Shown here: positions 24,734 through 33,369 of the stretch, in pieces
Layout of the letters: every line of letters begins with the position of its first letter
Numbering within the stretch: the first letter of the stretch is position 1
Source: Pontixanthobacter luteolus
Lineage (GTDB): Bacteria; Pseudomonadota; Alphaproteobacteria; Sphingomonadales; Sphingomonadaceae
DNA: 64,000 nucleotides
Direction: 5' to 3'
NCBI RefSeq assembly: GCF_009828095.1
Contig: NZ_WTYP01000001.1
Location: 744,001-808,000, forward strand
Notes under the pieces: model-generated
Told to the model about the DNA's origin: nothing
The model's input: only the letters and a program-made list of their open reading frames with translations
The model's database searches: none
Program-made: the position numbers and the translations under genes

Positions 24734-26251
24734 ATGAACGAAGTCTTCGAAGAACTGCGCGCAGCGATATTCACGGTCTGGCATCGGCGCTGGCTGGCGC
24801 TTGCCGTGGCATGGGGCGTTTGCGTCCTTGGCTGGCTGGTCGTGGCGATGGTCCCCAATTCCTATGAATCGCAGGCGCGCATTTATGTCCAGCTCGACGA
24901 TGTCCTGGCCGACCAGCTGAAAATTGCCGGCGGCACGGAACGCGAGATTACACGCATCCGCCAGACGCTGACCAGCTCAGTCAATCTGGAGAAGGTCATT
25001 CGTTCGACGAAGCTGGGGGATGACATCCAGACCCAGCGCGATCTGGAATCGGCAATCGAGGGGCTGACCAAGAAAGTCTCAATCAAGTCGGAAGAGGACA
25101 ATCTGTTCGAGCTCAAGGCTGAGATCGGCGTTGGTGACCTGTCCGATTCAGAGAATGCTGCGCTGGCCCAAACCGTCGTTCAGAAACTGATCGACATCTT
25201 CCGTGAGGAGAACCTTGCCGGAAACAGGGGCGACGTTGCTGAAACACTCGTCTTCCTCGACCAGCAACTTGAGGATCGGAAGCGTGAACTGGAGGCTGCC
25301 GAACAGCGCCGCCTGGCTTTCGAAACCGAAAATCCCGACTTGATCGGCGGCACCGGCACATTGTCGGGCCGGATCCAGTCGATGCGCAGCGAGGTGCGCG
25401 GCGTCGAGGCGGATCTGGCAGCTGCGCAAAGCGCGCTGGCAGCAATCAACGGGCAGCTGTCCGGCACACCGCGCAACCTTGCCGGCAGTGCAGGGGGCGG
25501 CGCACGCGCTGCACTCTCCAACGCGCAAGGCCAGCTCGCGACCATGCAAGCCGGGGGCAAGACTGATAGCCACCCGGATGTCGTCGCGATCAGGAAACAG
25601 ATTGCGATCCTCCGCGATCAGGCGCGTGATGAAAACCCAAATGCGACTGGTGCGACAAACCCCGCATACACTTCGCTCGTGTCGATCAAGGCCGAACGTC
25701 AGGCAAATGTCGAGGCATTGTCTGCCCGCAAGGCATCCTTGCAGGCAGAGCTTTCATCGCTGGTCGGTAGCCAGGCAAGCGAACCGGCAGTTGCTGCCGA
25801 AGCAAACCGAATCAGCCGCGATTACGAAGTGCTGAAAGACAAATATGACGAGCTGCTGCAGGACCGCGAGGAAATGAAGCTGCGCGGCCAAGTGGAAAAC
25901 GAGCGCAGTTCGTTCAAGTTCGACGTGATCGACCCGCCAACCACCCCGCGCGCGCCCTCTGCACCCAATCGGCCGCTGCTGCTGATCGGCGTGCTGCTGG
26001 CAGGGGTTGCTGCTGGCGTCGGTGCGGCCTTTGCCATCGGACAGCTGCGTTCGACCTTCGCCACTTCGGCAAAGCTTGAACGGGCGCTCGACCTACCGGT
26101 GCTGGGCGCGATCTCGCTGACGATGACCGATACCGCCCGCCAGATCCGCGCAAAACGCATGAAGTATTTCTACGCTGGCTCTGCTGCGCTCGGGGGCCTG
26201 TGTGTCCTCTTGCTGGCAGCAGAGTTCCTCCAGCGCGGCATGGTGGCTTGA
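24734..26251 (+). CDS. XrtA system polysaccharide chain length determinant (Wzz-like)
   Basis: A 505-residue inner-membrane co-polymerase of the TIGR03007 type. A Wzz domain begins with a membrane helix at about residues 17-37 (RRWLALAVAWGVCVLGWLVV). A long periplasmic coiled coil follows (DQQLEDRKRELEAAEQRRLA and later helices). Two C-terminal membrane helices end the protein. It controls polymer length together with the next gene's kinase. It begins 16 nt after the export lipoprotein and ends 10 nt before the kinase. Confidence 0.9.
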   Translation: MNEVFEELRAAIFTVWHRRWLALAVAWGVCVLGWLVVAMVPNSYESQARIYVQLDDVLADQLKIAGGTEREITRIRQTLTSSVNLEKVIRSTKLGDDIQTQRDLESAIEGLTKKVSIKSEEDNLFELKAEIGVGDLSDSENAALAQTVVQKLIDIFREENLAGNRGDVAETLVFLDQQLEDRKRELEAAEQRRLAFETENPDLIGGTGTLSGRIQSMRSEVRGVEADLAAAQSALAAINGQLSGTPRNLAGSAGGGARAALSNAQGQLATMQAGGKTDSHPDVVAIRKQIAILRDQARDENPNATGATNPAYTSLVSIKAERQANVEALSARKASLQAELSSLVGSQASEPAVAAEANRISRDYEVLKDKYDELLQDREEMKLRGQVENERSSFKFDVIDPPTTPRAPSAPNRPLLLIGVLLAGVAAGVGAAFAIGQLRSTFATSAKLERALDLPVLGAISLTMTDTARQIRAKRMKYFYAGSAALGGLCVLLLAAEFLQRGMVA

Positions 26252-26261
26252 GGAACAGGAT

Positions 26262-27338
26262 ATGACCGAACACACGAATATCCCGCTTCCGGGCGACGAG
26301 CCCGAAGATGGCAAAAAGGGTGAGGGCAGCGCCGAAAGTTCGCTGTTCGAACGGGCCAGCGGCGCGTTCGGCTTCGATCCGTTCAAGCCGTCTCCGATCA
26401 AGGGAAAACTGCCGGAACGCGAAATGAAGCGCGCAAAGGTCCGCGCAGCGCAGTCCGCAGCGACAGAGAAGAAGGCGGCCGAGGCACAGCAGCCACAGTC
26501 TGCACCGGCTGAGTCCGTTGAGCAGCCAACTGCAATGCCGGCGCAGGTGCTGCCCGTTCCAGTTCCGCCATCGGATATCGTGGTCCATCAGGACGTTGGA
26601 TCGATTGCCCTTGCAGGCAAGAAATTCCCCGTCGACCGCGAGTTTCTTTACGAGCAGGGCCTGATTGTACCGGAAGGTGCCGTCACCGCGCTGATCGAGG
26701 AATTCCGGATCGTGAAGCGCCAATTGCTGAAAGCTGCGCAGGACCGCGGCACTGCATTGTCGCGCAGGGTACTGATCTGTTCGCCCCATCCGGGTGAAGG
26801 CAAGACATTCTGTGCCGCCAATCTCGCCATCGCCATGGCAGCCGAACGCGATAGCGAAGTTCTGCTGGTCGATGCGGATTTTGCGAAGCCTTCGATCCTG
26901 TCGACGCTTGGCCTGCCAAAGGGTCCGGGCTTCATGGACTGCCTGGCCGATCCATCGATCAGGCCGGAAGATCTCGTCATCGGAACGGACATTCCCGGCC
27001 TGTGGGTGCTGCCGGCGGGGAACCAGACAAATTCGGACAGCGAATACCTGTCCAGCGACCGGACACGCGAAGTGCTCGACCGGCTGACGATCGGTGCGCC
27101 CAACCGAATGGTCATCTTCGATACTCCGCCTGCGCTTTCGGCATCGCCAGCGGCGGAACTTGCCAAACACGTGGGCCAGGCACTGCTGATCGCACGTGCC
27201 GATAAAACCGGACAAAGCGCATTGGAAGATGCGTGCCAGCTGCTGTCGGCTTGCCCTGACATCAAGCTGCTTCTCAACGCTGCCCAGTTCAGCCCCAGCG
27301 GGCGAAACTTCGGCTCATATTATGGATATGGGGGCTAA
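26262..27338 (+). CDS. XrtA-associated tyrosine autokinase (BY-kinase)
   Basis: A 358-residue cytoplasmic BY-kinase of the TIGR03018 type, counted from the ATG at 26262. The first 130 residues are low-complexity. The Walker A motif is SPHPGEGKTFCAANLA, Walker A' is LLVDADFAKPS, and Walker B-like VIFDTPPAL comes later. The C-terminus ends GSYYGYGG, a short tyrosine cluster for autophosphorylation. The kinase is separate from its membrane partner (the preceding Wzz-like protein), as in Gram-positive-style split systems. Phosphorylation cycles should gate polymerisation and export. Confidence 0.9.
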   Translation: MTEHTNIPLPGDEPEDGKKGEGSAESSLFERASGAFGFDPFKPSPIKGKLPEREMKRAKVRAAQSAATEKKAAEAQQPQSAPAESVEQPTAMPAQVLPVPVPPSDIVVHQDVGSIALAGKKFPVDREFLYEQGLIVPEGAVTALIEEFRIVKRQLLKAAQDRGTALSRRVLICSPHPGEGKTFCAANLAIAMAAERDSEVLLVDADFAKPSILSTLGLPKGPGFMDCLADPSIRPEDLVIGTDIPGLWVLPAGNQTNSDSEYLSSDRTREVLDRLTIGAPNRMVIFDTPPALSASPAAELAKHVGQALLIARADKTGQSALEDACQLLSACPDIKLLLNAAQFSPSGRNFGSYYGYGG

Positions 27339-27344
27339 CCCGCC

Positions 27345-29015
27345 ATGAAACGAATTGTCTTCACGAGCATGGGCGCTGTCGCCGCGATTGCTGCGGCATC
27401 ACCGCTCGCCGCGCAGGATTACGGCGAAAGCGAAGGCCGCGATGAATCGCGCAGCATTGGCGCGGGAGCAGGTAGGGCGACGGTCGAACCGTATATCGAG
27501 GTCTCGCAGATCGCGGTTGCCGAGCTGTCGCCGGGCAATGACGTGGTAACATACACGCAGCTTGCTGCGGGCGTCGATGCGACTGTAACCGGACGTAATA
27601 CGGGCGGCTCTGTCTCGCTGCGTTACGAAAAGAACATCGGATATGGCGACAACGCGCTCGATAGCGACACGCTCAGCGGTGTTGCGCGAGGTTATGCCTC
27701 TATCGTCCCGCGGACGCTGACGGTCGAAGCTGGCGCGCTGGCTGCACGCACGCGCGTCGACAGCAATGGCGGGGCAACCCTGAACCCGCTGATCGGCGAA
27801 GAGAGCGAGAGCAATATCTACTCGGTCTATGCAGGGCCAAACCTGCATACCAGCGCAGGCGATGTAGAGATCAACGCCAATTACCGCGCTGGCTACACAA
27901 AAGTTGAGCAACCGGATTCATTGGTCGTGACGCCAGGTGCGGACCCGGTCGATGTTTTCGATGACAGCCTCAGCCAGAGCGCAGGCATCCATTTGGCTAC
28001 ACGCCCGGGTGAACCGCTACCGGTAGGGCTTGGCGTTGGGGCCGGATGGAATCAGGAAGACGTTTCCAACCTCGATCAGCGCGTACGTGACATGTATGTT
28101 CGCGGGGATGTGACCGTCCCTGTCGGGCAATCGCTCGCGGTGGTTGCCGGTGTCGGTTACGAAGACGTCGAGGTATCCAGCCGCGATGCTGTGCGCGACG
28201 TAAACGGTGATCCGGTCATCGGCGATGATGGCCGGCTGGTTACCGACAAAAGCCAGCCGCGGATTATTGCTTACGAGACCTCGGGAATGATCTGGGATGC
28301 CGGTGTCATCTGGCGCCCCAGCACGCGCACCGCGTTCGAGGCGCATGTCGGTCGCCGTTACGATTCGACCACCTATTACGGCAGCTTTGCCTGGGCGCCG
28401 GACAGTCGCAGCGCAGTCAATGTTTCTGTCTATGACACGGTCTCCGGGTTCGGCAATCAGCTGAACACTGCACTTGCAAACCTGCCTGCGGAATTCACCG
28501 CCAATCGCAATGCGCTGACGGGTGATCTGTTCGGTTGCGTGGCCGGAGCCGAAGCGGATGAAGGATCAAGCTGTCTCAACGGCGTGTTCTCGTCTGTGCG
28601 CGGTTCGGTCTTCCGTTCGCGGGGCGTGGCAGCCAATTATTCCACGACTGTCGGGCGTCTCAGCACCGGGCTGGGCTTCGGATATGACCGCCGGAAATTC
28701 ATCGCTGCACCCGGCACCGTTCTCGCGGCGGCCAATGGTGTAATCGATGAAAGTTATTACGCGGCCTGGTATCTCTCGGGCAGTATCGACGCACGGTCGG
28801 CTTTCTCGACCAATGCGTATGCGACATTGGTCGAAAGCGGGTTCGATTCCGGCGGCGATGTGATGGCGGTTGGCGCGTCTGCTTCATACAGCCGAAGCCT
28901 GACGCCGCGCCTTTCCGCGCGTGCGGCAATCGCGCTTGATCACATCGATAGCGATATCTCGATCGAAGATATCACCACCGCGTCGGCGCTTGTCGGCCTG
29001 CGGCTCGGATTCTGA
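27345..29015 (+). CDS. Outer membrane beta-barrel protein of the XrtA EPS operon
   Basis: A 556-residue protein with a cleavable signal (RIVFTSMGAVAAIAAASPLAAQ). The body consists of alternating beta segments typical of a barrel (SVSLRYEKNIGYG, YYGSFAWAPDSRSAVNVSVYD, LSTGLGFGYDRRKF), and the last residue is phenylalanine preceded by LVGLRLG, the usual BamA-targeting end. It occupies the position of TIGR03016-type barrels in exosortase A loci and likely helps polymer exit across the outer membrane. It begins 6 nt after the kinase stop. Confidence 0.85.
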   Translation: MKRIVFTSMGAVAAIAAASPLAAQDYGESEGRDESRSIGAGAGRATVEPYIEVSQIAVAELSPGNDVVTYTQLAAGVDATVTGRNTGGSVSLRYEKNIGYGDNALDSDTLSGVARGYASIVPRTLTVEAGALAARTRVDSNGGATLNPLIGEESESNIYSVYAGPNLHTSAGDVEINANYRAGYTKVEQPDSLVVTPGADPVDVFDDSLSQSAGIHLATRPGEPLPVGLGVGAGWNQEDVSNLDQRVRDMYVRGDVTVPVGQSLAVVAGVGYEDVEVSSRDAVRDVNGDPVIGDDGRLVTDKSQPRIIAYETSGMIWDAGVIWRPSTRTAFEAHVGRRYDSTTYYGSFAWAPDSRSAVNVSVYDTVSGFGNQLNTALANLPAEFTANRNALTGDLFGCVAGAEADEGSSCLNGVFSSVRGSVFRSRGVAANYSTTVGRLSTGLGFGYDRRKFIAAPGTVLAAANGVIDESYYAAWYLSGSIDARSAFSTNAYATLVESGFDSGGDVMAVGASASYSRSLTPRLSARAAIALDHIDSDISIEDITTASALVGLRLGF

Positions 29016-29032
29016 TTTAGGGGAAATGAAGA

Positions 29033-30175
29033 ATGTTTGATGATTTTTATGGGCTGACCGGGCGACCGTTCCAGCTGACCCCGGATCCGAACTTCTATTT
29101 CGAAAGCGCGACGCATCGCAAGGCGCTGTCCTATCTCGGTTACGGGATGGCGCAGAGTGAGGGCTTTATCGTCATCACCGGCGAGGTCGGCGCGGGTAAA
29201 TCAACGCTGGTCGCGCATCTGATGCAAAAGATCGACCGGGAACAGATGACGGTCGGGCAGGTGGTCACCAGCAACCTCGATGGTGAAGAACTGGTCCACG
29301 TTGTCGCGCAGAGTTTCGGTCTTGAAGTCGAAGGGCACGACAAGGCATCAGCCCTCGGCGCGATCGAGAATTTCCTGCACGACGAAGCGCGTGAAGGACG
29401 GCGGACGCTGTTGGTCGTCGACGAATCCCAGAACCTTTCGGTCGAGGCACTGGAAGAATTGCGGATGCTGTCGAACTTCCAGCTTGGCTCACACCCGCTG
29501 CTGCAATTGCTTTTGCTGGGGCAACCGGAATTCAAGCAAATCCTGGCCGAAAGCACGGAGCTGGAACAGCTGCGCCAGCGGGTCATCGCGGCGCATCACC
29601 TGCAATCGATGGAACCGGGCGAGATCGAGCCGTACATCAAGCACCGTCTCGAATGTGTCGGCTGGACCGGAAACCCCGATTTCGATCAGCGCGTGTTCAA
29701 GGAACTTTACGAAGCAACCGGCGGCATTCCCCGGCGCGTGAACCAGGTGGTTACCCGCCTGCTGCTGCTGGGCGCGGTCGAGCAGCGCACCCGGATTGAC
29801 AACACCATGCTGAGCGCGGTGCTGAACGAAATGAGGGACGATAACACCTTTCCTGAGGCAGCACCGAAACCGCTTGAGAAAATTGCACCTGCGCCGGCGC
29901 CGGGCCCGATCAAACACGTTGCAGCCGCTCAGGCAGTGCCGCGTCCGAAGATCGAGGAATTGCTGGCCGAGCGTGATCTGCAAATCAACGAATTGCAGCA
30001 GGCTGTGGTGGAGCTTTCACGCGCCAGTTCGGCCAACGGCGATACGCGCGGACTTATGGACGAAGTCGCCCGGCTGGAAGCAAAGCTGGAAGAACAGGAA
30101 CGTTCTGTGCGCCATGTTCTGACCATGCTGATCGAATGGATGGAAAGCGGGCAACTCCCGCGTGAAGCGGCATAA
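29033..30175 (+). CDS. XrtA-associated ATPase (ExeA-like AAA)
   Basis: A 380-residue AAA ATPase of the TIGR03015 type. The N-terminus (MFDDFYGLTGRPFQLTPDP) is the ExeA signature. The Walker A motif is GEVGAGKST at 50-58, Walker B is LLVVDESQNL, and the sensor region includes GGIPRRVNQVVTRLLL. A C-terminal coiled coil (LLAERDLQINELQQAVVELS, then VARLEAKLEEQERSV) follows a proline-rich linker. It may energise assembly of the export machinery. It lies between the barrel and deacetylase genes. Confidence 0.9.
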   Translation: MFDDFYGLTGRPFQLTPDPNFYFESATHRKALSYLGYGMAQSEGFIVITGEVGAGKSTLVAHLMQKIDREQMTVGQVVTSNLDGEELVHVVAQSFGLEVEGHDKASALGAIENFLHDEAREGRRTLLVVDESQNLSVEALEELRMLSNFQLGSHPLLQLLLLGQPEFKQILAESTELEQLRQRVIAAHHLQSMEPGEIEPYIKHRLECVGWTGNPDFDQRVFKELYEATGGIPRRVNQVVTRLLLLGAVEQRTRIDNTMLSAVLNEMRDDNTFPEAAPKPLEKIAPAPAPGPIKHVAAAQAVPRPKIEELLAERDLQINELQQAVVELSRASSANGDTRGLMDEVARLEAKLEEQERSVRHVLTMLIEWMESGQLPREAA

Positions 30176-30188
30176 GGGGCCAGACCCG

Positions 30189-31073
30189 ATGAAGCATTCG
30201 GCAATCGAGCCCGCTCCGATCGTCAACGGCCTGTCGGTCGATGTCGAAGACTGGTTTCAAGTCGGGGCATTCGAAAACGTTATCAACCGCAGCGACTGGG
30301 ATGACCTGACGCTGCGGGTGGAAAATAACGTGCTGCGCATCCTTGATCTGTTTGCAGAAGCTGATGTTAAGGCGACATTCTTCACGCTGGGATGGGTCGC
30401 ACAGCGCAATACGCATTTGATGCGCAGGATCGTGGAGGCCGGCCATGAATTGGCGAGCCACGGATACGACCATGCCCGGGTCTTCAATTTCACGCGGGCT
30501 GAATTTGCGGAAGACATCGCGAAGGCGCGGATGATCCTCGAAGACGCAAGCGGGGCAAAAATCACCGGTTACCGTGCGCCCAGTTTCTCAATCGATCACC
30601 GGACCCCGTGGGCGTACAAGGAACTGGCTGAGCAGGGCTATACCTATTCGTCCAGCGTGGCGCCGATCACGCATGATCATTACGGCTGGCGCGAAGCACC
30701 GCGTTTCGCGTTCAAGCCGCTGCCATGGTCCGATCTTATCGAAATTCCGGTGACCACAGCGATGCTCGGCGGAAAACGTGTTGCCGCTGGCGGCGGGGGT
30801 TTTTTCCGGGTTTTACCTTATGCGTTTTCGCGCTGGGCAATCCGGCAGGTGAACCGCACCGATCAGCGGCCGGCAGTGTTCTATTTCCATCCGTGGGAAA
30901 TCGATCCGGACCAGCCCCGGGTGCCAAACGCCTCGGTCAAATCGCGGCTGCGCCATTATACCAACCTTGAGCGCATGGCGCCGAAGCTGGGCGAGTTGGT
31001 GCATGAGTTTGCCTGGGGCCGGATGGACGTAATCGCTCACCGCGAAGCTGCCTTGGCACAGGCCTTTGCCTGA
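30189..31073 (+). CDS. XrtA-associated polysaccharide deacetylase (DUF3473)
   Basis: A 294-residue NodB-type deacetylase from the ATG at 30189 (AAGGGG upstream). The catalytic base region is LSVDVEDWFQVGAFE. The metal-binding HELASHGYDH is central, and YRAPSFSID follows. The C-terminal DUF3473 extension includes FYFHPWEIDPDQPR. It removes N-acetyl groups from amino sugars in the polymer or its precursor (TIGR03006 type). Its stop overlaps the FemAB start (TGATGA). Confidence 0.9.
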   Translation: MKHSAIEPAPIVNGLSVDVEDWFQVGAFENVINRSDWDDLTLRVENNVLRILDLFAEADVKATFFTLGWVAQRNTHLMRRIVEAGHELASHGYDHARVFNFTRAEFAEDIAKARMILEDASGAKITGYRAPSFSIDHRTPWAYKELAEQGYTYSSSVAPITHDHYGWREAPRFAFKPLPWSDLIEIPVTTAMLGGKRVAAGGGGFFRVLPYAFSRWAIRQVNRTDQRPAVFYFHPWEIDPDQPRVPNASVKSRLRHYTNLERMAPKLGELVHEFAWGRMDVIAHREAALAQAFA

Positions 31074-32137
31074 TGAACGCACCGTTTGCCCTTTCAAGCG
31101 AGACAGTCTCGATAGCCGATCTGCGCGATCCGGGAGAAGTGTCGCGGATCGAGGGCTTTGTTGCCCAGCAGGAAGGCAGTATCTTTCACCGGCCTGCCTG
31201 GCTTGGCGCGGTGGAGCGAGGCACCGGACACAGGGCTGCGGGAATCGTCGCGGGAAAATGCGGGAATATTACCGGCTGGCTTCCGCTTAGCGACGTTCAT
31301 TCGCCGCTGTTCGGCCGCGCGCTGATATCCAGCGGTTTCGCGGTTGGCGGCGGCCCGCTGGCGGTCAGCGATGCCACATCGCACCGTTTGTGCCGCGCGG
31401 CAGAGGAGCTTGCACTTCGCACCTCGAGCAGCGCCATCGAACTGCGCGGGCCCGGCGCGCCGCCTGAGTGGCATTGCCGGAATGATACGCATTGCGGTTT
31501 TGAAACAAGGCTCGCTGAAGATGATGAGGCGCAATTGCTGGCTGTGCCGCGAAAGCAGCGTGCGGAAATTCGCAAGAGCCTGAAAACAGAATTCGAGGTT
31601 ATGATCGGCACGGGCGAGACCAGCCGTGCGGACCATTACCGTGTCTATGCGGCGAGCGTTCACGCGCTGGGAACACCGGTATTCCCCCGGTCTCTATTCG
31701 ACGCGGTTCTTGATGCATTCGGTAGTGCGGCCGATATCCTGACCATCCGCCATCAAGGGGTTGCCGTGGCAAGCGTGTTGTCACTCTATCACGGCGGCGC
31801 GGTGATGCCGTATTGGGGAGGGGGAACATTCGCTGCGCGCGTTCTCAGAGCCAACGAGCGGATGTATTTCGAACTGATGCTGCACGCCCGCCGCAAGGGC
31901 TGCGACAGTTTCGATTTCGGACGGTCAAAGACCGGTAGCGGGCCGTATTCCTATAAGAAGAATTGGGGGTTCGAACCGCAACCGCTGACCTATTGCAGCT
32001 GGACCGCGCCCGGGCAGGAACCGCGCGACCTCAGCCCGGCGAACGGTGCGTACTCTGCAAAGATCGAGCTTTGGAAACGCTTGCCGCTTGCGCTCGCCAA
32101 TCGAGTGGGGCCGTTTATTGCCAGAGGGCTGGCATAG
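31073..32137 (+). CDS. FemAB-family XrtA/PEP-CTERM-associated protein
   Basis: A 354-residue protein of the TIGR03019 type with tandem GNAT-like FemAB domains. Recognisable pieces are IFHRPAWLGAVERGTGH near the N-terminus, AVPRKQRAEIRKSLKTEFEV in the middle and the C-terminal FDFGRSKTGSGPYSYKKNWGF. FemAB proteins transfer aminoacyl groups to peptide or sugar amines. Deacetylation by the preceding gene product would expose amines for it; that link is inference. It overlaps both neighbours by 1 nt or more. Confidence 0.88.
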   Translation: MNAPFALSSETVSIADLRDPGEVSRIEGFVAQQEGSIFHRPAWLGAVERGTGHRAAGIVAGKCGNITGWLPLSDVHSPLFGRALISSGFAVGGGPLAVSDATSHRLCRAAEELALRTSSSAIELRGPGAPPEWHCRNDTHCGFETRLAEDDEAQLLAVPRKQRAEIRKSLKTEFEVMIGTGETSRADHYRVYAASVHALGTPVFPRSLFDAVLDAFGSAADILTIRHQGVAVASVLSLYHGGAVMPYWGGGTFAARVLRANERMYFELMLHARRKGCDSFDFGRSKTGSGPYSYKKNWGFEPQPLTYCSWTAPGQEPRDLSPANGAYSAKIELWKRLPLALANRVGPFIARGLA

Positions 32138-33369
32138 TGGGCGATATCCTGTTTCTCGCCCACAGGATGCCGTTCCCGCCTGATCGCGGGGACAAAATCC
32201 GCTCGCACCATCTGCTCAAGGCGCTCGCTGAATTGTCCGATGTTCACGTGGGCTGTTTTGGCGATACCGACAGCGATTTTTCCCATGAGGGTGAACTTGC
32301 TGCGACCGCGAAAAGCCATTGTCTGGTTCGCAGATCCAAGTCGATGGCTTTCAGCGGGATCGAGGCGCTTGCAAGCGGCAAGCCGGTCAGCCTGACCGCC
32401 TTTGCCCACAAGGCGCTGAGCCGGTGGGTTGCCAGCACGATAGAGCAGCACCCGATCGACACGATTTTCGTGTTCTCGGGCCAGATGGGCCAGTTCATTC
32501 CGGACAGCTTTAAAGGGCGGGTGATCATCGATCTGTGCGATGTCGATTCCGCCAAGTTCGAAGCTTACGCAAAAGAAGGATCTGTGCCGCGCAAATGGAT
32601 CGACGCACGCGAAGGCAGAAAGCTTTCGGCGGTCGAAGAAGCTTTGGCCCACCGGGCGGACGCAACGCTGTTCGTCAGTCAGGCTGAGGCCGACCTGTTC
32701 CGGTCGAGGCTGCGTAATTCTTCCTGTGTGAACATAGCTGCGATACGCAATGGTATCGATACCACGTTCTTCGATCCTTCTGCTGTAACCGCCAATGCAG
32801 AACTTGCGCGAGTATCCGGGCCGAACTTCGTGTTCACCGGTCAAATGGATTACGCCCCGAATATCGCCGCTGCGGAAAGGGTGATTGCCAAGTTGCTTCC
32901 AGCAATCCGCCAGAAGCATCCAGGTGCCGCGTTCCATGTTGTCGGGCGCGCGCCGACCGACAGGTTGATGCGTCACGATGGCAAGGCCGGGGTCAAGATA
33001 TGGGGTGAAGTTCCCGATGTCCGCCCGTTTCTGGCAGCTGCGGATGTCGTAATTGCGCCGCTGGAAATCGCGCGCGGGATTCAGAACAAGGTGCTGGAAG
33101 CGATGGCAATGGCGCGCCCGGTCCTGCTTTCGGCAGAGGCAGCAACCGGTATTGATGCGAGCGATGGCAAACACTTCCGGATCGGGACCTCCAACGACGC
33201 GTTGATCGCGGCTGCGCTGGATATGCTGGCCAACCCTGCGGCAACTGCCGAGATGGCACCTGCTGCGCGGGAATACGTCGCGCAGCACCAGAGCTGGCCG
33301 GCCATGCTTGCGCCGCTTTCCCTTCTATGCGGTGTGAGCGCCCAAGGAAAAGCGCGTGATGCAGCTTGA
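32137..33369 (+). CDS. TIGR03087-family XrtA-associated glycosyltransferase
   Basis: A 410-residue GT4-fold glycosyltransferase starting at the GTG at 32137, which overlaps the FemAB stop. The N-terminus (ILFLAHRMPFPPDRGDKIRS) is the hallmark of the TIGR03087 group. The donor-site region is FTGQMDYAPNIAAAERVI, then EVPDVRPFLAAADVVIAPL and GIQNKVLEAMAMARPVL. It adds a sugar to the growing repeat unit at the cytoplasmic membrane face. The sugar is not predictable from sequence. Confidence 0.9.
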   Translation: MGDILFLAHRMPFPPDRGDKIRSHHLLKALAELSDVHVGCFGDTDSDFSHEGELAATAKSHCLVRRSKSMAFSGIEALASGKPVSLTAFAHKALSRWVASTIEQHPIDTIFVFSGQMGQFIPDSFKGRVIIDLCDVDSAKFEAYAKEGSVPRKWIDAREGRKLSAVEEALAHRADATLFVSQAEADLFRSRLRNSSCVNIAAIRNGIDTTFFDPSAVTANAELARVSGPNFVFTGQMDYAPNIAAAERVIAKLLPAIRQKHPGAAFHVVGRAPTDRLMRHDGKAGVKIWGEVPDVRPFLAAADVVIAPLEIARGIQNKVLEAMAMARPVLLSAEAATGIDASDGKHFRIGTSNDALIAAALDMLANPAATAEMAPAAREYVAQHQSWPAMLAPLSLLCGVSAQGKARDAA